Notes under the pieces: model-generated | What the model saw: only the letters and a program-made list of their open reading frames with translations | Told to the model about the DNA's origin: nothing | Databases searched by the model: none | Source of the DNA: a virus | DNA: 42,926 bases | IMG/VR virus record: IMGVR_UViG_3300005584_000008 | Span: 1 to 42,926 of that record | Direction: 5' to 3' (one strand) | Shown: piece after piece, positions 25,574 to 33,492 of the stretch | How positions within the stretch are numbered: the first letter of the stretch is position 1 | Layout: every line of letters starts with the position of its first letter | Made by a program: the position numbers and the translations under genes

Positions 25574-28143
25574 TGTCTGATAGAGGTTACGGAGATAGAT
25601 GGTGGCAACCAACTCCTGCTGATTTAGAAAAAACAAATGCCGATGCCGCTAAGGCAGCCAATACAAAAACTGCAGATGCTTTTACTGTTACAAAATCAGG
25701 TCTAAATGTTGTAATGAATGGCAAGTACCAATTCTCATTTGCGTACTTATACTCTGATCCAAATAATGCCTCAAACCTTATTCCTGGAACCAGGTCCCCC
25801 AACTTTATAGTTACGCTACAAACTCCCGATTTAACTCAGCCAGTAACAAATCTTGTTGTAACTCCAGGACTTCTTTCTTACACGGCTAAATGGGATCTAA
25901 TTGATAAATTATTACCTGCAAATAAATGGTTGATAGATATACAAATATATGAAAGTTTAACTGGAGCGTTTGCTGGAGAAGAATATTTAGTTTGGAATGG
26001 AAATGGAAGCTCTGCAACTATACTTGTTTCAAACACAGCAAATAGATGGATAAGAGTTGACACAAGAGATCAAGATTTTAGAAAGAAAAGTGTAACATAC
26101 GGACCATTTAAAGCAACAGATCCAATTGTCGTAGACACGGTTGGCCCAGACAATGTTACTTCAGTTAATTCATCTGATAGCGGTATCGACACATCTGGGT
26201 ATTTAGGATTTAACGCATATGCAAACATATCTTGGCCAGCAGTAACAGGCGGTGGCATAAGAGGATATAGAATTAGATTTAGTAATGACAACAACGCAAC
26301 ATATTCCTATGTTGATTCGCCAGGGACGGGAACAACATACAAGCTTGCGGGTCTTGCAATTGGATCAACATATAAGATAGCAGTTGCAACTTATGATGAA
26401 TATAATAATACATCGTCATCATATGTATCTGGAGCAGATGTTACAGTTAATGGTACTCCATCTGTATCAAACTTTATTACAGGTGGGCCATTCCAATTTG
26501 GCGTAGGCGTAGGATCTGTATCAACAAACAAAGGATTATATTTTGACGCTAGTAACTACTGGTATGTCAATGCTACAAATAGCGCAAGGCTTAAGGTTGG
26601 CGGAGCATCAAGCAACTATCTATTATGGGACGGCTCAACATTTGCAGTAGATGGAAACATTACCGCAAGAGGTGGGCAGTTTAGCGGTAATATATATATG
26701 ACTACAGCTGGAGCATCTATATATAATGGAACAATAGACGCTACAACTGGCAACTTGACTGGTGATGGATTTGCGTTAAACTCAACAGGATTAAAAGTTG
26801 CTAACGGCGTTAACTCTGTAACAATTGCAGCAGCAACAGGAACTATAACAGCCAATGCTGGATCAATTGGTGGTTGGAACTTAAGCGGTACAACATTATC
26901 TAAAAACAATATTATCTTAGACAGCACAGGACAAATACAGGTAGGGTCCACTGCGGCCCAGAGCGTTTATTTAAAATCTTCTGGTGGCTTTCTTATGTGG
27001 GCTGGTAATAATACACCAGACGCAAATGCAAAATTTAGAGTCGCAGCAGATGGAACTTTGTATGCAACTGGTGCTGTATTTGCTGGATATGCTACTTCAG
27101 ATTCTGTAAATGGCATACTGTCATCTGCAGCCGCAGATGCCACTACCAAGGCAAGTGCGGCGCAGACAGCAGCAATTAATGCAGCAGCAGGAGATGCAAC
27201 AACAAAAGCTGAGGCTGCTAAAAACGCAGCAGTATTAGCTTCTGTACCACGGGGCGATTTTAACAAAGAAGCTATAATAGCTAAAATAAATAATAGTACT
27301 AATACAACAACTATCGAAGGCGGAATAATAAGAACAGGAACAATTTCTGCCGACGCTGTTGTTACAAACTTTATTTCTTCATTTGAAATTGCAGCCTCTA
27401 AGATTACAGTTGGTACACTTTCAGGTCACAGATTAACAGCTGGAGCACTTAACACAAGCTATTACTTGGATACAAAAGGAAATAAGGCTGGAATAGATTC
27501 TTTAGTTGTAAATGCAATTGGAATTGAGTCTAGCGCAACTGGTGGCGTTACAACACATTGGTACCCATATATGCCAGGATCTCCAAACATTGATTTGGGA
27601 CTACCAAACTTTAGATGGAATGACGTAAGAAGTAGCGGTAGGGTTTATATGGGGCATGGCGGAAGCGATACTATAACAAACGTTACAGCGCAGCAGCCAT
27701 ATTCGGTATTCCTTAATACTGGAAGAATTTATGCAAACACACTTGGAACTGGATCGGGAACTGGATTAGTGCAAGATTCACAAGGGTACATAAGAGTTGC
27801 TTCTTCTAGTTTAAGATACAAAGAAAACATTTCTGAAATAGAAAGCACTGGATACTTAGATGCAATTAAACTATTAAAGCCAGTTAAATTTTCATATAAA
27901 CTTCAAGAAACAGACATTGACGAAACCCCAGGATATGAAACAGTTAGACCAATAATAACTGGTTTGATTGCTGAAGATGTAGAACAAATAGATAAATTAA
28001 AAGACTTTGTGAATTATAATGCTTTAGGGGAAACAGAAGGTTTAGCTTATGATAGAATGACCACAGCCCTGACACTAGCTATTCAAGAATTAGCAGAGAA
28101 GCTTGATGTAACCAATACTAGACTTGACGCCCTTGAAGGATAA
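25573..28143 (+). CDS. Tail fibre with Fn3 repeats and S74 chaperone domain
   Basis: 856 residues. Order: N-terminal attachment region with an Ala-rich helix (~15-35), a first Fn3-like domain (~75-195, QPVTNLVVTPGLLSYTAKW), a second Fn3-like domain (~200-290, ISWPAVTGGGIRGYRIRF, YKIAVATYDEYNNTSSSY), repeating short beta units (~330-505, GSIGGWNLSGTTLSKNNI), an Ala-rich coiled coil (~515-565), a shaft to ~740 and an S74 chaperone from ~745 (SSLRYKENISEIE, PIITGLIAEDVEQ, LTLAIQELAEKLD). The S74 end should trimerise the fibre and self-cleave at the serine pair before LRYKEN. This is the main receptor-binding fibre candidate in the window. Confidence 0.85.
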   Translation: MSDRGYGDRWWQPTPADLEKTNADAAKAANTKTADAFTVTKSGLNVVMNGKYQFSFAYLYSDPNNASNLIPGTRSPNFIVTLQTPDLTQPVTNLVVTPGLLSYTAKWDLIDKLLPANKWLIDIQIYESLTGAFAGEEYLVWNGNGSSATILVSNTANRWIRVDTRDQDFRKKSVTYGPFKATDPIVVDTVGPDNVTSVNSSDSGIDTSGYLGFNAYANISWPAVTGGGIRGYRIRFSNDNNATYSYVDSPGTGTTYKLAGLAIGSTYKIAVATYDEYNNTSSSYVSGADVTVNGTPSVSNFITGGPFQFGVGVGSVSTNKGLYFDASNYWYVNATNSARLKVGGASSNYLLWDGSTFAVDGNITARGGQFSGNIYMTTAGASIYNGTIDATTGNLTGDGFALNSTGLKVANGVNSVTIAAATGTITANAGSIGGWNLSGTTLSKNNIILDSTGQIQVGSTAAQSVYLKSSGGFLMWAGNNTPDANAKFRVAADGTLYATGAVFAGYATSDSVNGILSSAAADATTKASAAQTAAINAAAGDATTKAEAAKNAAVLASVPRGDFNKEAIIAKINNSTNTTTIEGGIIRTGTISADAVVTNFISSFEIAASKITVGTLSGHRLTAGALNTSYYLDTKGNKAGIDSLVVNAIGIESSATGGVTTHWYPYMPGSPNIDLGLPNFRWNDVRSSGRVYMGHGGSDTITNVTAQQPYSVFLNTGRIYANTLGTGSGTGLVQDSQGYIRVASSSLRYKENISEIESTGYLDAIKLLKPVKFSYKLQETDIDETPGYETVRPIITGLIAEDVEQIDKLKDFVNYNALGETEGLAYDRMTTALTLAIQELAEKLDVTNTRLDALEG

Positions 28144-28176
28144 TGGTATCCTTATTATGAATAGAAAAGGAATATA

Positions 28177-28326
28177 ATGGATAATAAATTAGAACTAGTT
28201 GTAACAGCACTACAGCAACGTATTGGAGAAATTGTCTCACAATATGAGACGCATGTTGCAATACTTCGTGCAGAAATTACACAGCTTCAGCAACCACAAA
28301 ATCCTGCGGAGCCAGAGGAGAAGTAG
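28177..28326 (+). CDS. 49-residue helical protein, unknown
   Basis: ATG at 28177 behind AAAAGGA (6-nt spacing), 33 nt after the fibre stop. The product begins MDNKLELVVTALQQRIGEIV, is almost wholly helical with coiled-coil-like spacing (Leu/Ile/Val at heptad positions through ILRAEITQLQQ) and ends in an acidic, proline-containing tail (NPAEPEEK). The next gene follows after 2 nt. It is likely a real small virion or chaperone protein; no function can be assigned. Confidence 0.65.
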   Translation: MDNKLELVVTALQQRIGEIVSQYETHVAILRAEITQLQQPQNPAEPEEK

Positions 28327-28328
28327 CT

Positions 28329-28751
28329 ATGGCAGAACAATTACAACCAATGCCTGTAAATCCAGGAGACCCAATAACATCAGAGTTATTGTCTAACATT
28401 GTGTCTAATATTAATATAATCAATAGTTTATCAAACAGCATTAACGACAGCAGCGCAGGCGATAACAAGGACCTTCCACAAGCAGTACAAATTCAATCTG
28501 GAAGAATAAAGATTGTGGCTAATAAAGATGGCAAGACTGTTACACCAGTAAAATTTAAAAAAGATTTTGAAGCCCAGCCAAATATTGTATGCTCCATATG
28601 GCAACCATCTGGAGAGGCAATATTAAAGAATAAATTTCAGCCAGTAGTAACTGCTGCATCATCTACAGGGTTTTCAATACAAGCTCAAAATGTTGGTGCG
28701 TCTTCTGGCGGAACTTTTTACGTAAATTGGATTGCTTCTAGCACTACTTAA
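28329..28751 (+). CDS. Virion protein with H-type-lectin-like domain
   Basis: 140 residues. The first ~50 form a helical, Ser/Asn-rich attachment segment (ITSELLSNIVSNINIINSLS). Residues ~58-138 resemble an H-type lectin/gp37-like sandwich: VTPVKFKKDFEAQPNIVCSI, TAASSTGFSIQAQNVG and a terminal strand TFYVNWIASS. H-type lectins bind sugars such as GalNAc as trimers. It is the last gene of the structural block, directly before the strongest promoter in the window. The lectin call is by pattern only. Confidence 0.55.
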   Translation: MAEQLQPMPVNPGDPITSELLSNIVSNINIINSLSNSINDSSAGDNKDLPQAVQIQSGRIKIVANKDGKTVTPVKFKKDFEAQPNIVCSIWQPSGEAILKNKFQPVVTAASSTGFSIQAQNVGASSGGTFYVNWIASSTT

Positions 28752-28754
28752 GTA

Positions 28755-28782
28755 TTGACAATCTGTAGCACTATGCTACAAT
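28755..28782 (+). promoter_or_regulatory. Strong promoter opening the replication block
   Basis: Perfect -35 TTGACA (28755-28760), a 16-nt spacer and extended -10 TGC-TACAAT (hexamer 28777-28782). It is the closest to consensus of any promoter seen in the window. The expected start is near 28789, a few bases before a perfect palindrome. Confidence 0.85.
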
Positions 28783-28794
28783 TTGATTTAGACT

Positions 28795-28820
28795 ATAGGC
28801 CATGAATATTCATGGCCTAT
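28795..28820 (+). promoter_or_regulatory. Perfect 26-bp palindrome in the early leader (operator or 5' hairpin)
   Basis: ATAGGCCATGAAT is followed directly by its exact reverse complement. It begins about 6 nt after the expected transcription start of the strong promoter and 16 nt before the next gene. No T-tract follows, so it is not a normal terminator. It could bind a dimeric repressor as DNA, or form a 5'-end hairpin in the mRNA. Confidence 0.7.
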
Positions 28821-28836
28821 TAACATTAAGGTAAAT

Positions 28837-29637
28837 ATGACAAACGATTTAAAGTGGATGCTCTCATCAGATCAGCAATTCCCGTATCAGGATGATAAAA
28901 TGATTGAGCTATGGTTCAAAGTCATGAAGTGGTTTAAGCCAGATGTTGTAGACTACCTTGGTGATACAGACGACCAAGCATGCTATAGCAAGTATACAGA
29001 AGGTCGCTCAGCAGAGTTTTTAAATTATCACAAGAACGATAGCAAGGATTTAATTGTTCCTATGATGCGCCATGAAGCAAAGGGTGCAAGAGATTTTTAT
29101 GCTAAGACAAGAGACATGCTTCCAGATGCACAACTGTTTTCTGCATTAGGTAACCACGACATCAGAGTATTTAATTACGTTGACGCAAAGCTTCCAGACT
29201 ATATCTCTGAGGTTACACCAGAGGCCCTATGGAGTCTTGACTCTTTAGGATATGAATATATTTATTACGATGAACTCCCTAAGCGACGCTTTGGAGACAT
29301 ACACGTTCACCATGGACTTTCAATTGCAGCAACAGGATCTGCAAGAAAAGATATGGAAGACATGCAGGTATCTTTAATTCGTGGTCACTCACACAGAATT
29401 GCTTCTCATATGGTAACATACGAACTTAGAAACAATGGCGCTGGAGAAACTCTTCGTGGATACGAGATTGGTCATATGTGTGACGAAAAGGGTCCAGGAA
29501 TGAAGTATACACAACACCACGATTGGCAAAAGGGATTTGCTGTTGCACATATTGTTAATGACTATCCTCACATTCAAATGATCCACGTGTCACCAGATTA
29601 CTCTTGCGTGGTGGATGGAAAGTTTTTTCAAGTATGA
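28837..29637 (+). CDS. Metallophosphoesterase (calcineurin-like)
   Basis: 266 residues, ribosome site AAGG 8 nt upstream. All calcineurin-like metal ligands are visible: Asp12 and Gln14 in SSDQQ, Gly42-Asp43-Thr-Asp-Asp46, Gly105-Asn-His-Asp108, His156/His158-159 in IHVHHGLS and Gly183-His-Ser-His186. The enzyme would be a dinuclear-metal phosphatase, nuclease or phosphodiesterase; related phage enzymes cleave phosphodiesters or phosphate from nucleic acids or nucleotides, and the substrate here is unknown. It is the first gene after the strongest promoter and the palindrome, so probably early and abundant. The family also contains SbcD/Mre11-type nucleases, but the length and lack of a capping domain argue against that. 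Confidence 0.88.
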   Translation: MTNDLKWMLSSDQQFPYQDDKMIELWFKVMKWFKPDVVDYLGDTDDQACYSKYTEGRSAEFLNYHKNDSKDLIVPMMRHEAKGARDFYAKTRDMLPDAQLFSALGNHDIRVFNYVDAKLPDYISEVTPEALWSLDSLGYEYIYYDELPKRRFGDIHVHHGLSIAATGSARKDMEDMQVSLIRGHSHRIASHMVTYELRNNGAGETLRGYEIGHMCDEKGPGMKYTQHHDWQKGFAVAHIVNDYPHIQMIHVSPDYSCVVDGKFFQV

Positions 29638-29822
29638 TCAAGTGTAATAAATGCGGAGGAAGAGTATTCGTTGATAGAGTATTCTCTCAAAAAATGCATA
29701 TGGAACTATTTTGCATCATGTGCGGTAAACGCTGGATGATGAATAAGCATACAAATAGGATGGGTAAATGGCTAGAGACACTAGAAGAAAATCACTCAAA
29801 GAAGTACGGTATTTCTTCTTAA
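29634..29822 (+). CDS. Zinc-ribbon protein
   Basis: 62 residues; the ATG at 29634 overlaps the upstream stop (ATGA), and an in-frame ATG at 29604 lies within the phosphoesterase gene. CNKC at residues 4-7 and CIMC near 30-33 form a four-cysteine zinc ribbon, followed by a basic helix (KRWMMNKHTNRMGKWL). Such small ribbons commonly bind nucleic acid or a polymerase. The final 55 nt overlap the next gene in another frame. Confidence 0.65.
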   Translation: MIKCNKCGGRVFVDRVFSQKMHMELFCIMCGKRWMMNKHTNRMGKWLETLEENHSKKYGISS

Positions 29823-30250
29823 ACGAAAAGATACACAAGACTCTTAGTCTATCTAGAGCCAAAGATCAGCTTATTGCTTGGTCTTATTTAGATAAGAAAA
29901 GAATGCTTTACCCATATTCAGAAGTAGATAAAAATATGGGTAGTGCTTATAGTATTGTTCAGGTTGCCTCAATGTTAAATAAGCATAGGGTTACAATACA
30001 AGACTACATTCTAGAAGGCAAAATAAAGTCTCCACAAAAGATTTATCCTATTGGCAGCGCCTCAGAAGATACTTGGTATAAGTATATGTTTAGCGACAAA
30101 GATATATTAGATCTACACCAATATATATTAGAGGCTGGTCATTCTAAAAATGTTCCATCTAAGGCAGAATTATTGGCTCTTCTCAAACACAGCTTTATAT
30201 TGTATACTAAGACCGTAGACGGTTTCGTACCAGTATGGAAGGCAGAGTAA
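29768..30250 (+). CDS. Helix-turn-helix (MerR/excisionase-like) DNA-binding protein
   Basis: 160 residues. Residues ~58-90 (AYSIVQVASMLNKHRVTIQD followed by YILEGKIKSPQKIYP) form a MerR/excisionase-like helix-turn-helix with wing, and SDKDILDLHQYIL resembles the helix that follows it in such proteins. The N-terminal 50 residues are basic. It starts inside the zinc-ribbon gene with GGATGGG upstream. A role as a regulator of phage transcription or as a replication-origin binding protein is plausible; the palindrome at 28795-28820 is an obvious target to test. Not a known excisionase, since no integrase is seen. Confidence 0.6.
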   Translation: MARDTRRKSLKEVRYFFLNEKIHKTLSLSRAKDQLIAWSYLDKKRMLYPYSEVDKNMGSAYSIVQVASMLNKHRVTIQDYILEGKIKSPQKIYPIGSASEDTWYKYMFSDKDILDLHQYILEAGHSKNVPSKAELLALLKHSFILYTKTVDGFVPVWKAE

Positions 30251-30381
30251 TGAGTTACAACGCAATATATACACTTGAGACTGGCGCTTCTAAGAAGCGT
30301 AAGAGAGAAAAAGAAGTTGAGGAATGGAATTCAAAGAACGGCCCTGTCGTAGTAAAAAAGGTGGAAGATGGAAAAAAGTAG
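30250..30381 (+). CDS. 43-residue basic protein, unknown
   Basis: ATG at 30250 overlaps the upstream stop by one base (TAATG). The product starts MSYNAIYTLETGASKKRKRE, then a charged helix and GPVVVKKVEDGKK; nearly half of the residues are charged. It may bind nucleic acid through its KKRKRE run. Its 3' end overlaps the next small gene by 14 nt. It is too short for family recognition, but coupling on both sides supports that it is translated. Confidence 0.5.
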   Translation: MSYNAIYTLETGASKKRKREKEVEEWNSKNGPVVVKKVEDGKK

Positions 30382-30481
30382 GGTAGTTAATTGTGATATT
30401 TGTAATCGGGATATAGAAGTTCGTTGGGGCATATTTGCCAGTGATACACTAACTAGACATAAGAAGGCGGAACATAAATGA
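30368..30481 (+). CDS. 37-residue C2H2-like zinc-finger miniprotein
   Basis: ATG at 30368 with AAGGTGG upstream. Cys9-x2-Cys12 and His31-x4-His36 make a C2H2-type metal site with an 18-residue spacer, longer than the classical 12; the last helix (DTLTRHKKAEH) is as in classical fingers. Stop overlaps the next start (ATGA at 30478). A single finger is unlikely to bind DNA specifically, so it may bridge partners or bind RNA. The call rests on cysteine/histidine spacing and coupling. Confidence 0.55.
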   Translation: MEKSRVVNCDICNRDIEVRWGIFASDTLTRHKKAEHK

Positions 30482-30684
30482 CAACGAGAGTAAAGGTCGA
30501 TCTTTCTTTTACTAGAAATCTTGGTAACTATGAAAGCATTAGGATTAATGTTGGCGTAGAAGATGATGTTCGTTCGGGGGAGACAGTTGATTCTGCCACC
30601 GAAAGGGTATACGCATTTGTAGAAAGAAAGCTTGTTCAAAAGACAAGCGAAGTAGAGGAAGAGCTTAAGAGTGGCAAACAATAG
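30478..30684 (+). CDS. Small protein of the replication block, unknown
   Basis: 68 residues. A beta segment (RVKVDLSFTRNLGNYESIRI) followed by INVGVEDDVRSGETVDSATE and a helix with a C-terminal charged tail (EEELKSGKQ). I do not recognise a family with certainty. The layout of strand pair then amphipathic helix and the place before the helicase genes suggest a small single-strand or replisome accessory protein, but this is only position-based. It overlaps its neighbours on both sides. Confidence 0.6.
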   Translation: MTTRVKVDLSFTRNLGNYESIRINVGVEDDVRSGETVDSATERVYAFVERKLVQKTSEVEEELKSGKQ

Positions 30685-30991
30685 AGAGCCATATATCCTT
30701 ATGACAAATTACCAGAATCTTTACAAAGAGAAATATGGTAGACTTCCTACACTAAACAAGTTTAGAGAAAAGTGGGCTATGCAAGATGTAATCGATAGCG
30801 TAGGATTTCATAAGGCAAATGATCTATTAAACTATTATTTTAGTCTAGAAAAAACGGGTCACCCACTGCAATTCTTTTATTATAACTTTGACAAAATGGA
30901 AAATGCTAGAATAGAACTACAAAAGGATATTGAGACACGCCGACTACTGCGAGAGTCTACTAAGAAGATGGTGGAAGAGGGCGGGCTATGA
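30671..30991 (+). CDS. Hypothetical protein before DnaB, possible helicase accessory
   Basis: 106 residues from GTG 30671, overlapping the upstream gene by 14 nt; ATG 30701 is an alternative start. Fully helical, basic and aromatic (NLYKEKYGRLPTLNKFREKW, ANDLLNYYFSLEKTGHPLQF), with a C-terminal helix (IETRRLLRESTKKMVEEGGL). Its stop overlaps the helicase start (ATGA at 30988). Genes in this slot often encode helicase loaders, but no ATPase motif is present, so a small adaptor type would be needed. Low confidence on function. Confidence 0.6.
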   Translation: MANNREPYILMTNYQNLYKEKYGRLPTLNKFREKWAMQDVIDSVGFHKANDLLNYYFSLEKTGHPLQFFYYNFDKMENARIELQKDIETRRLLRESTKKMVEEGGL

Positions 30992-32235
30992 ATACAGAAG
31001 CAACACTAATCTCTGCTATATGCAAGAATAAAGATATTAGCACCGTTATGGCAGAGAATGTAGATGAACTATTTACTTCTCATGGAGATGTTTGGGATGG
31101 ATTAAAGTCCTATTATAATAAGTTTAAGGCAATACCAGAAATTGGAATTCTACAAGAAAAGTTTAAAGACTTTGAGCCAGACTTAAGTGCAACAGCAGAG
31201 ACTGCATATTATCTAGATAACCTTAAGAATGAGTTTTTGTCTAGCAGACTAAAGAGTATTTTAATTCGTGGTGGATCCATGCTAAAAGAAGATGCAGCCT
31301 CTAGAGTAATTGGCGAACTTCAATCACAGCTTTCTAGTTTAAATAAATATACCAATAATGTGCGTGACCTAGATATAACTGATGCAGATAATGCTATTAA
31401 GCATTTACAGGCTCTGAAGGTCCGTACAGCCGAGATGGGCGGTTCTCCAGGTATTAAGACGGGGTTCCAGTCAATCGACCTTGCATACCCCACTGGAATG
31501 GCTCCAGGGCACCTTATAGTGGCCATTGGCTGGCCAGGACGTGGTAAGACATGGTTCACCTCATACCTAGCCTGTAAGGCCTGGGAACAGGGTTTTAAGC
31601 CTATGATCGTTTCCCTTGAAATGACCCCAGAGAATATGCGTGACCGTATATATACAATGCTCGGCTCTGGTTTATTTAAAGCCAGTGACTTTGCAAAGGG
31701 AGATATTAATATTGATGATTTCCGTAGTTGGTCTAGTAAAAAGTTTGCGGATAAGAATAAGTTTATATTAGTTTCTAATGAGGGTTCTGGAAACGTAACT
31801 CCAAATGCTATCCAAGCTAAGATAGATCAGCATAAGCCAGACATTGTTATTCTTGATTATCACCAGTTGTTTACTGACAATAATAATTCAAAGGCACCTA
31901 CAGAACGTAATATGAATATTTCTCGTGAGTTTAAAAACTTAGCAGTGAGAAATAACATTCCTATTATTGATATTACTGCTGCTACTGCAGACGATATTAC
32001 TGATCAAGATAATCCTCCAATGATGAGCCAGGTTGCTTGGTCAAAAGCAATTGAATATGATGCAGATATGGCTATGGCTATTCATAAATACAAGGGCACA
32101 GATATGATTGAGATTGTATCTAGAAAGAATAGACACGGACACGACTTTGGAGTATTCCTAGATTGGGATATCAATAGGGGTGTCGTCAAAGAGATTTACG
32201 AAAACCCGTTTGCAGATGACTCACAAAAGAATTAA
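30988..32235 (+). CDS. dnaB: Replicative DNA helicase (DnaB-like)
   Basis: 415 residues. N-terminal ~150 residues are helical (DnaB-N-like). The RecA-type motor domain starts with GIKTGFQSIDLAYPTGMAPG; Walker A is GWPGRGKTW at ~181-189, a typical SLEMTPENMRDRI follows (motif 1a region), Walker B is IVILDYHQLF at ~287, and the C-terminal part has SRKNRHGHDFGVFLDWD (arginine and beta-hairpin region). Hexameric 5'-3' helicase at the replication fork, working with the primase that follows. The C-terminal end overlaps a small gene in another frame. Confidence 0.9.
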   Translation: MNTEATLISAICKNKDISTVMAENVDELFTSHGDVWDGLKSYYNKFKAIPEIGILQEKFKDFEPDLSATAETAYYLDNLKNEFLSSRLKSILIRGGSMLKEDAASRVIGELQSQLSSLNKYTNNVRDLDITDADNAIKHLQALKVRTAEMGGSPGIKTGFQSIDLAYPTGMAPGHLIVAIGWPGRGKTWFTSYLACKAWEQGFKPMIVSLEMTPENMRDRIYTMLGSGLFKASDFAKGDINIDDFRSWSSKKFADKNKFILVSNEGSGNVTPNAIQAKIDQHKPDIVILDYHQLFTDNNNSKAPTERNMNISREFKNLAVRNNIPIIDITAATADDITDQDNPPMMSQVAWSKAIEYDADMAMAIHKYKGTDMIEIVSRKNRHGHDFGVFLDWDINRGVVKEIYENPFADDSQKN

Positions 32236-32518
32236 AAGGTTTCAAATTGAGGTACAGTTTTATGATAACTCACAACTCATAAGCCTAAGACCTCAATATG
32301 AAAATTTGCTAGTTCAAGATATGCGTGGCAAAGGATATGTAAGAGTATTAGATATAGATCCAGCATTCTCAATAGAGTTTACTGGAGAAACATGGAGATT
32401 CTTAATGACTCTCCACGGGATATATGTGGGAAGGAAGAAGGCATGGCAATTCGAGGGTACAACTCAAAACAAATTGATACCAAGGACTACGCCCCAAGCC
32501 ACATTAAATCGGTTCTAG
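32216..32518 (+). CDS. 100-residue protein between helicase and primase, unknown
   Basis: ATG at 32216 within the end of the helicase gene. The product has a beta-rich first part (FQIEVQFYDNSQLISLRPQ, YVRVLDIDPAFSIEFTGETW) and a basic tail (KLIPRTTPQATLNRF). Its last 76 nt overlap the primase gene in another frame, a long overlap for this compact genome. That the reading frame has no stop across the 180 nt between the two genes, and that the primase has its own ribosome site inside it, supports it being real. No family was recognised. Confidence 0.55.
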   Translation: MTHKRIKRFQIEVQFYDNSQLISLRPQYENLLVQDMRGKGYVRVLDIDPAFSIEFTGETWRFLMTLHGIYVGRKKAWQFEGTTQNKLIPRTTPQATLNRF

Positions 32519-33438
32519 CTGAAATAGGACTTAATGTTGTTGGTGCTACAGGCAATGACTTCCTATGCTACTGCCCGTTTCATTCCAATAGACATACCTC
32601 TAGCTTTAGCGTAAGCCAAACATCTGGTGCGTTCATTTGCTTTAACCCTGCTTGCGGAGAGACTGGCACCCTAATTGATTTAATTAAACGCACTATGCAC
32701 AAAAATGATTTTCAGTCTTTAAGATTAATAGCAGCAAAAGAAACAGAAGCGCTAGACAACTTCGATGAAATTATGGAAGACATGCTTGAAGAGAAGCCAG
32801 CTTTTGAAGAATTTTCTCAAGACATATTAGATAGGCTTCACTCCGACCTTGCTAGTAATTCTAGTGCCAGATCATATCTTGAGTCTAGAGGAATTAACAT
32901 AGAGTCAATGAAACATTTTGGACTTGGCTATTCGCCAGCAATGAATATGGTAGTTACTCCAGTGCATAGCCCAGACGGAATGCCAATTGGAATAGTCGGC
33001 AGATCTATTGAGGGAAAGACTTTTAAGAATAGCACTAGCCTTCCAAAAAGTAAAACTCTATTTAACATTCATAGGGCAAAGAAAATTGGAGACCAAGTAA
33101 TAGTTTGCGAATCAAACTTCGATGCAATAAGAATTCATCAGGCTGGTTTCCCCAACGTTGTTGCAACTCTAGGTGGATTTTTATCTAATGAACAACAATC
33201 TTTATTAAATAGACATTTTAATAAGATAATAATTATGACAGATGCGGATGAAGCTGGCAGAGAATTAGGTAAATCTATTTCTGGCAAGCTTAGGAATAAA
33301 GATATTTCTTGGGCCTCCTTTGGATATCGTGAGATATATCCAAATAAGGCTAAGGATGCGGGTGATTTGACTGAAGAAGAAATAAAAACATGCATAAAAA
33401 AATCAGTATCAGATATTGAATATCGCTCATGGATATGA
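32443..33438 (+). CDS. DNA primase (zinc-binding and TOPRIM domains)
   Basis: 331 residues from ATG 32443, preceded by AAGGAAG; an earlier in-frame ATG at 32392 has no ribosome site. Zinc-binding domain: Cys44-x2-His47 (CYCPFH) with Cys66 and Cys71 (ICFNPAC). Residues ~145-200 look like the RNA-polymerase linker domain (GLGYSPAMNMVVTPVHSP, GIVGRSIEGKTF). TOPRIM: Glu223 in VCESNFDAIR and Asp267/Asp269 in TDADEAGRE. It makes primers for lagging-strand synthesis beside the DnaB-like helicase. Shorter than DnaG and lacking a DnaB-binding C-terminal domain, so it may contact the helicase another way. The stop codon overlaps the TG of the SSB promoter. Confidence 0.88.
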   Translation: MAIRGYNSKQIDTKDYAPSHIKSVLAEIGLNVVGATGNDFLCYCPFHSNRHTSSFSVSQTSGAFICFNPACGETGTLIDLIKRTMHKNDFQSLRLIAAKETEALDNFDEIMEDMLEEKPAFEEFSQDILDRLHSDLASNSSARSYLESRGINIESMKHFGLGYSPAMNMVVTPVHSPDGMPIGIVGRSIEGKTFKNSTSLPKSKTLFNIHRAKKIGDQVIVCESNFDAIRIHQAGFPNVVATLGGFLSNEQQSLLNRHFNKIIIMTDADEAGRELGKSISGKLRNKDISWASFGYREIYPNKAKDAGDLTEEEIKTCIKKSVSDIEYRSWI

Positions 33439-33444
33439 TATACT
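33416..33444 (+). promoter_or_regulatory. Promoter for SSB gene
   Basis: TTGAAT (33416-33421), a 17-nt spacer and extended -10 TGA-TATACT (hexamer 33439-33444); the TG is part of the primase stop codon. A small hairpin GATGG (33454-33458) / CCATC (33466-33470) falls at the expected 5' end of the mRNA, and AAAAAGGAG precedes the gene. Confidence 0.7.
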
Positions 33445-33492
33445 AAAACAACAGATGGATTTACACCATCAACTATATAAAAAGGAGATACA

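Noticed and set aside
28802-28834. Ten-codon leader reading frame (MNIHGLLTLR) inside the palindrome
   Set aside because: No ribosome site, it starts within the palindrome arm, and its codons show no regulatory run of one amino acid. The palindrome itself explains the sequence.
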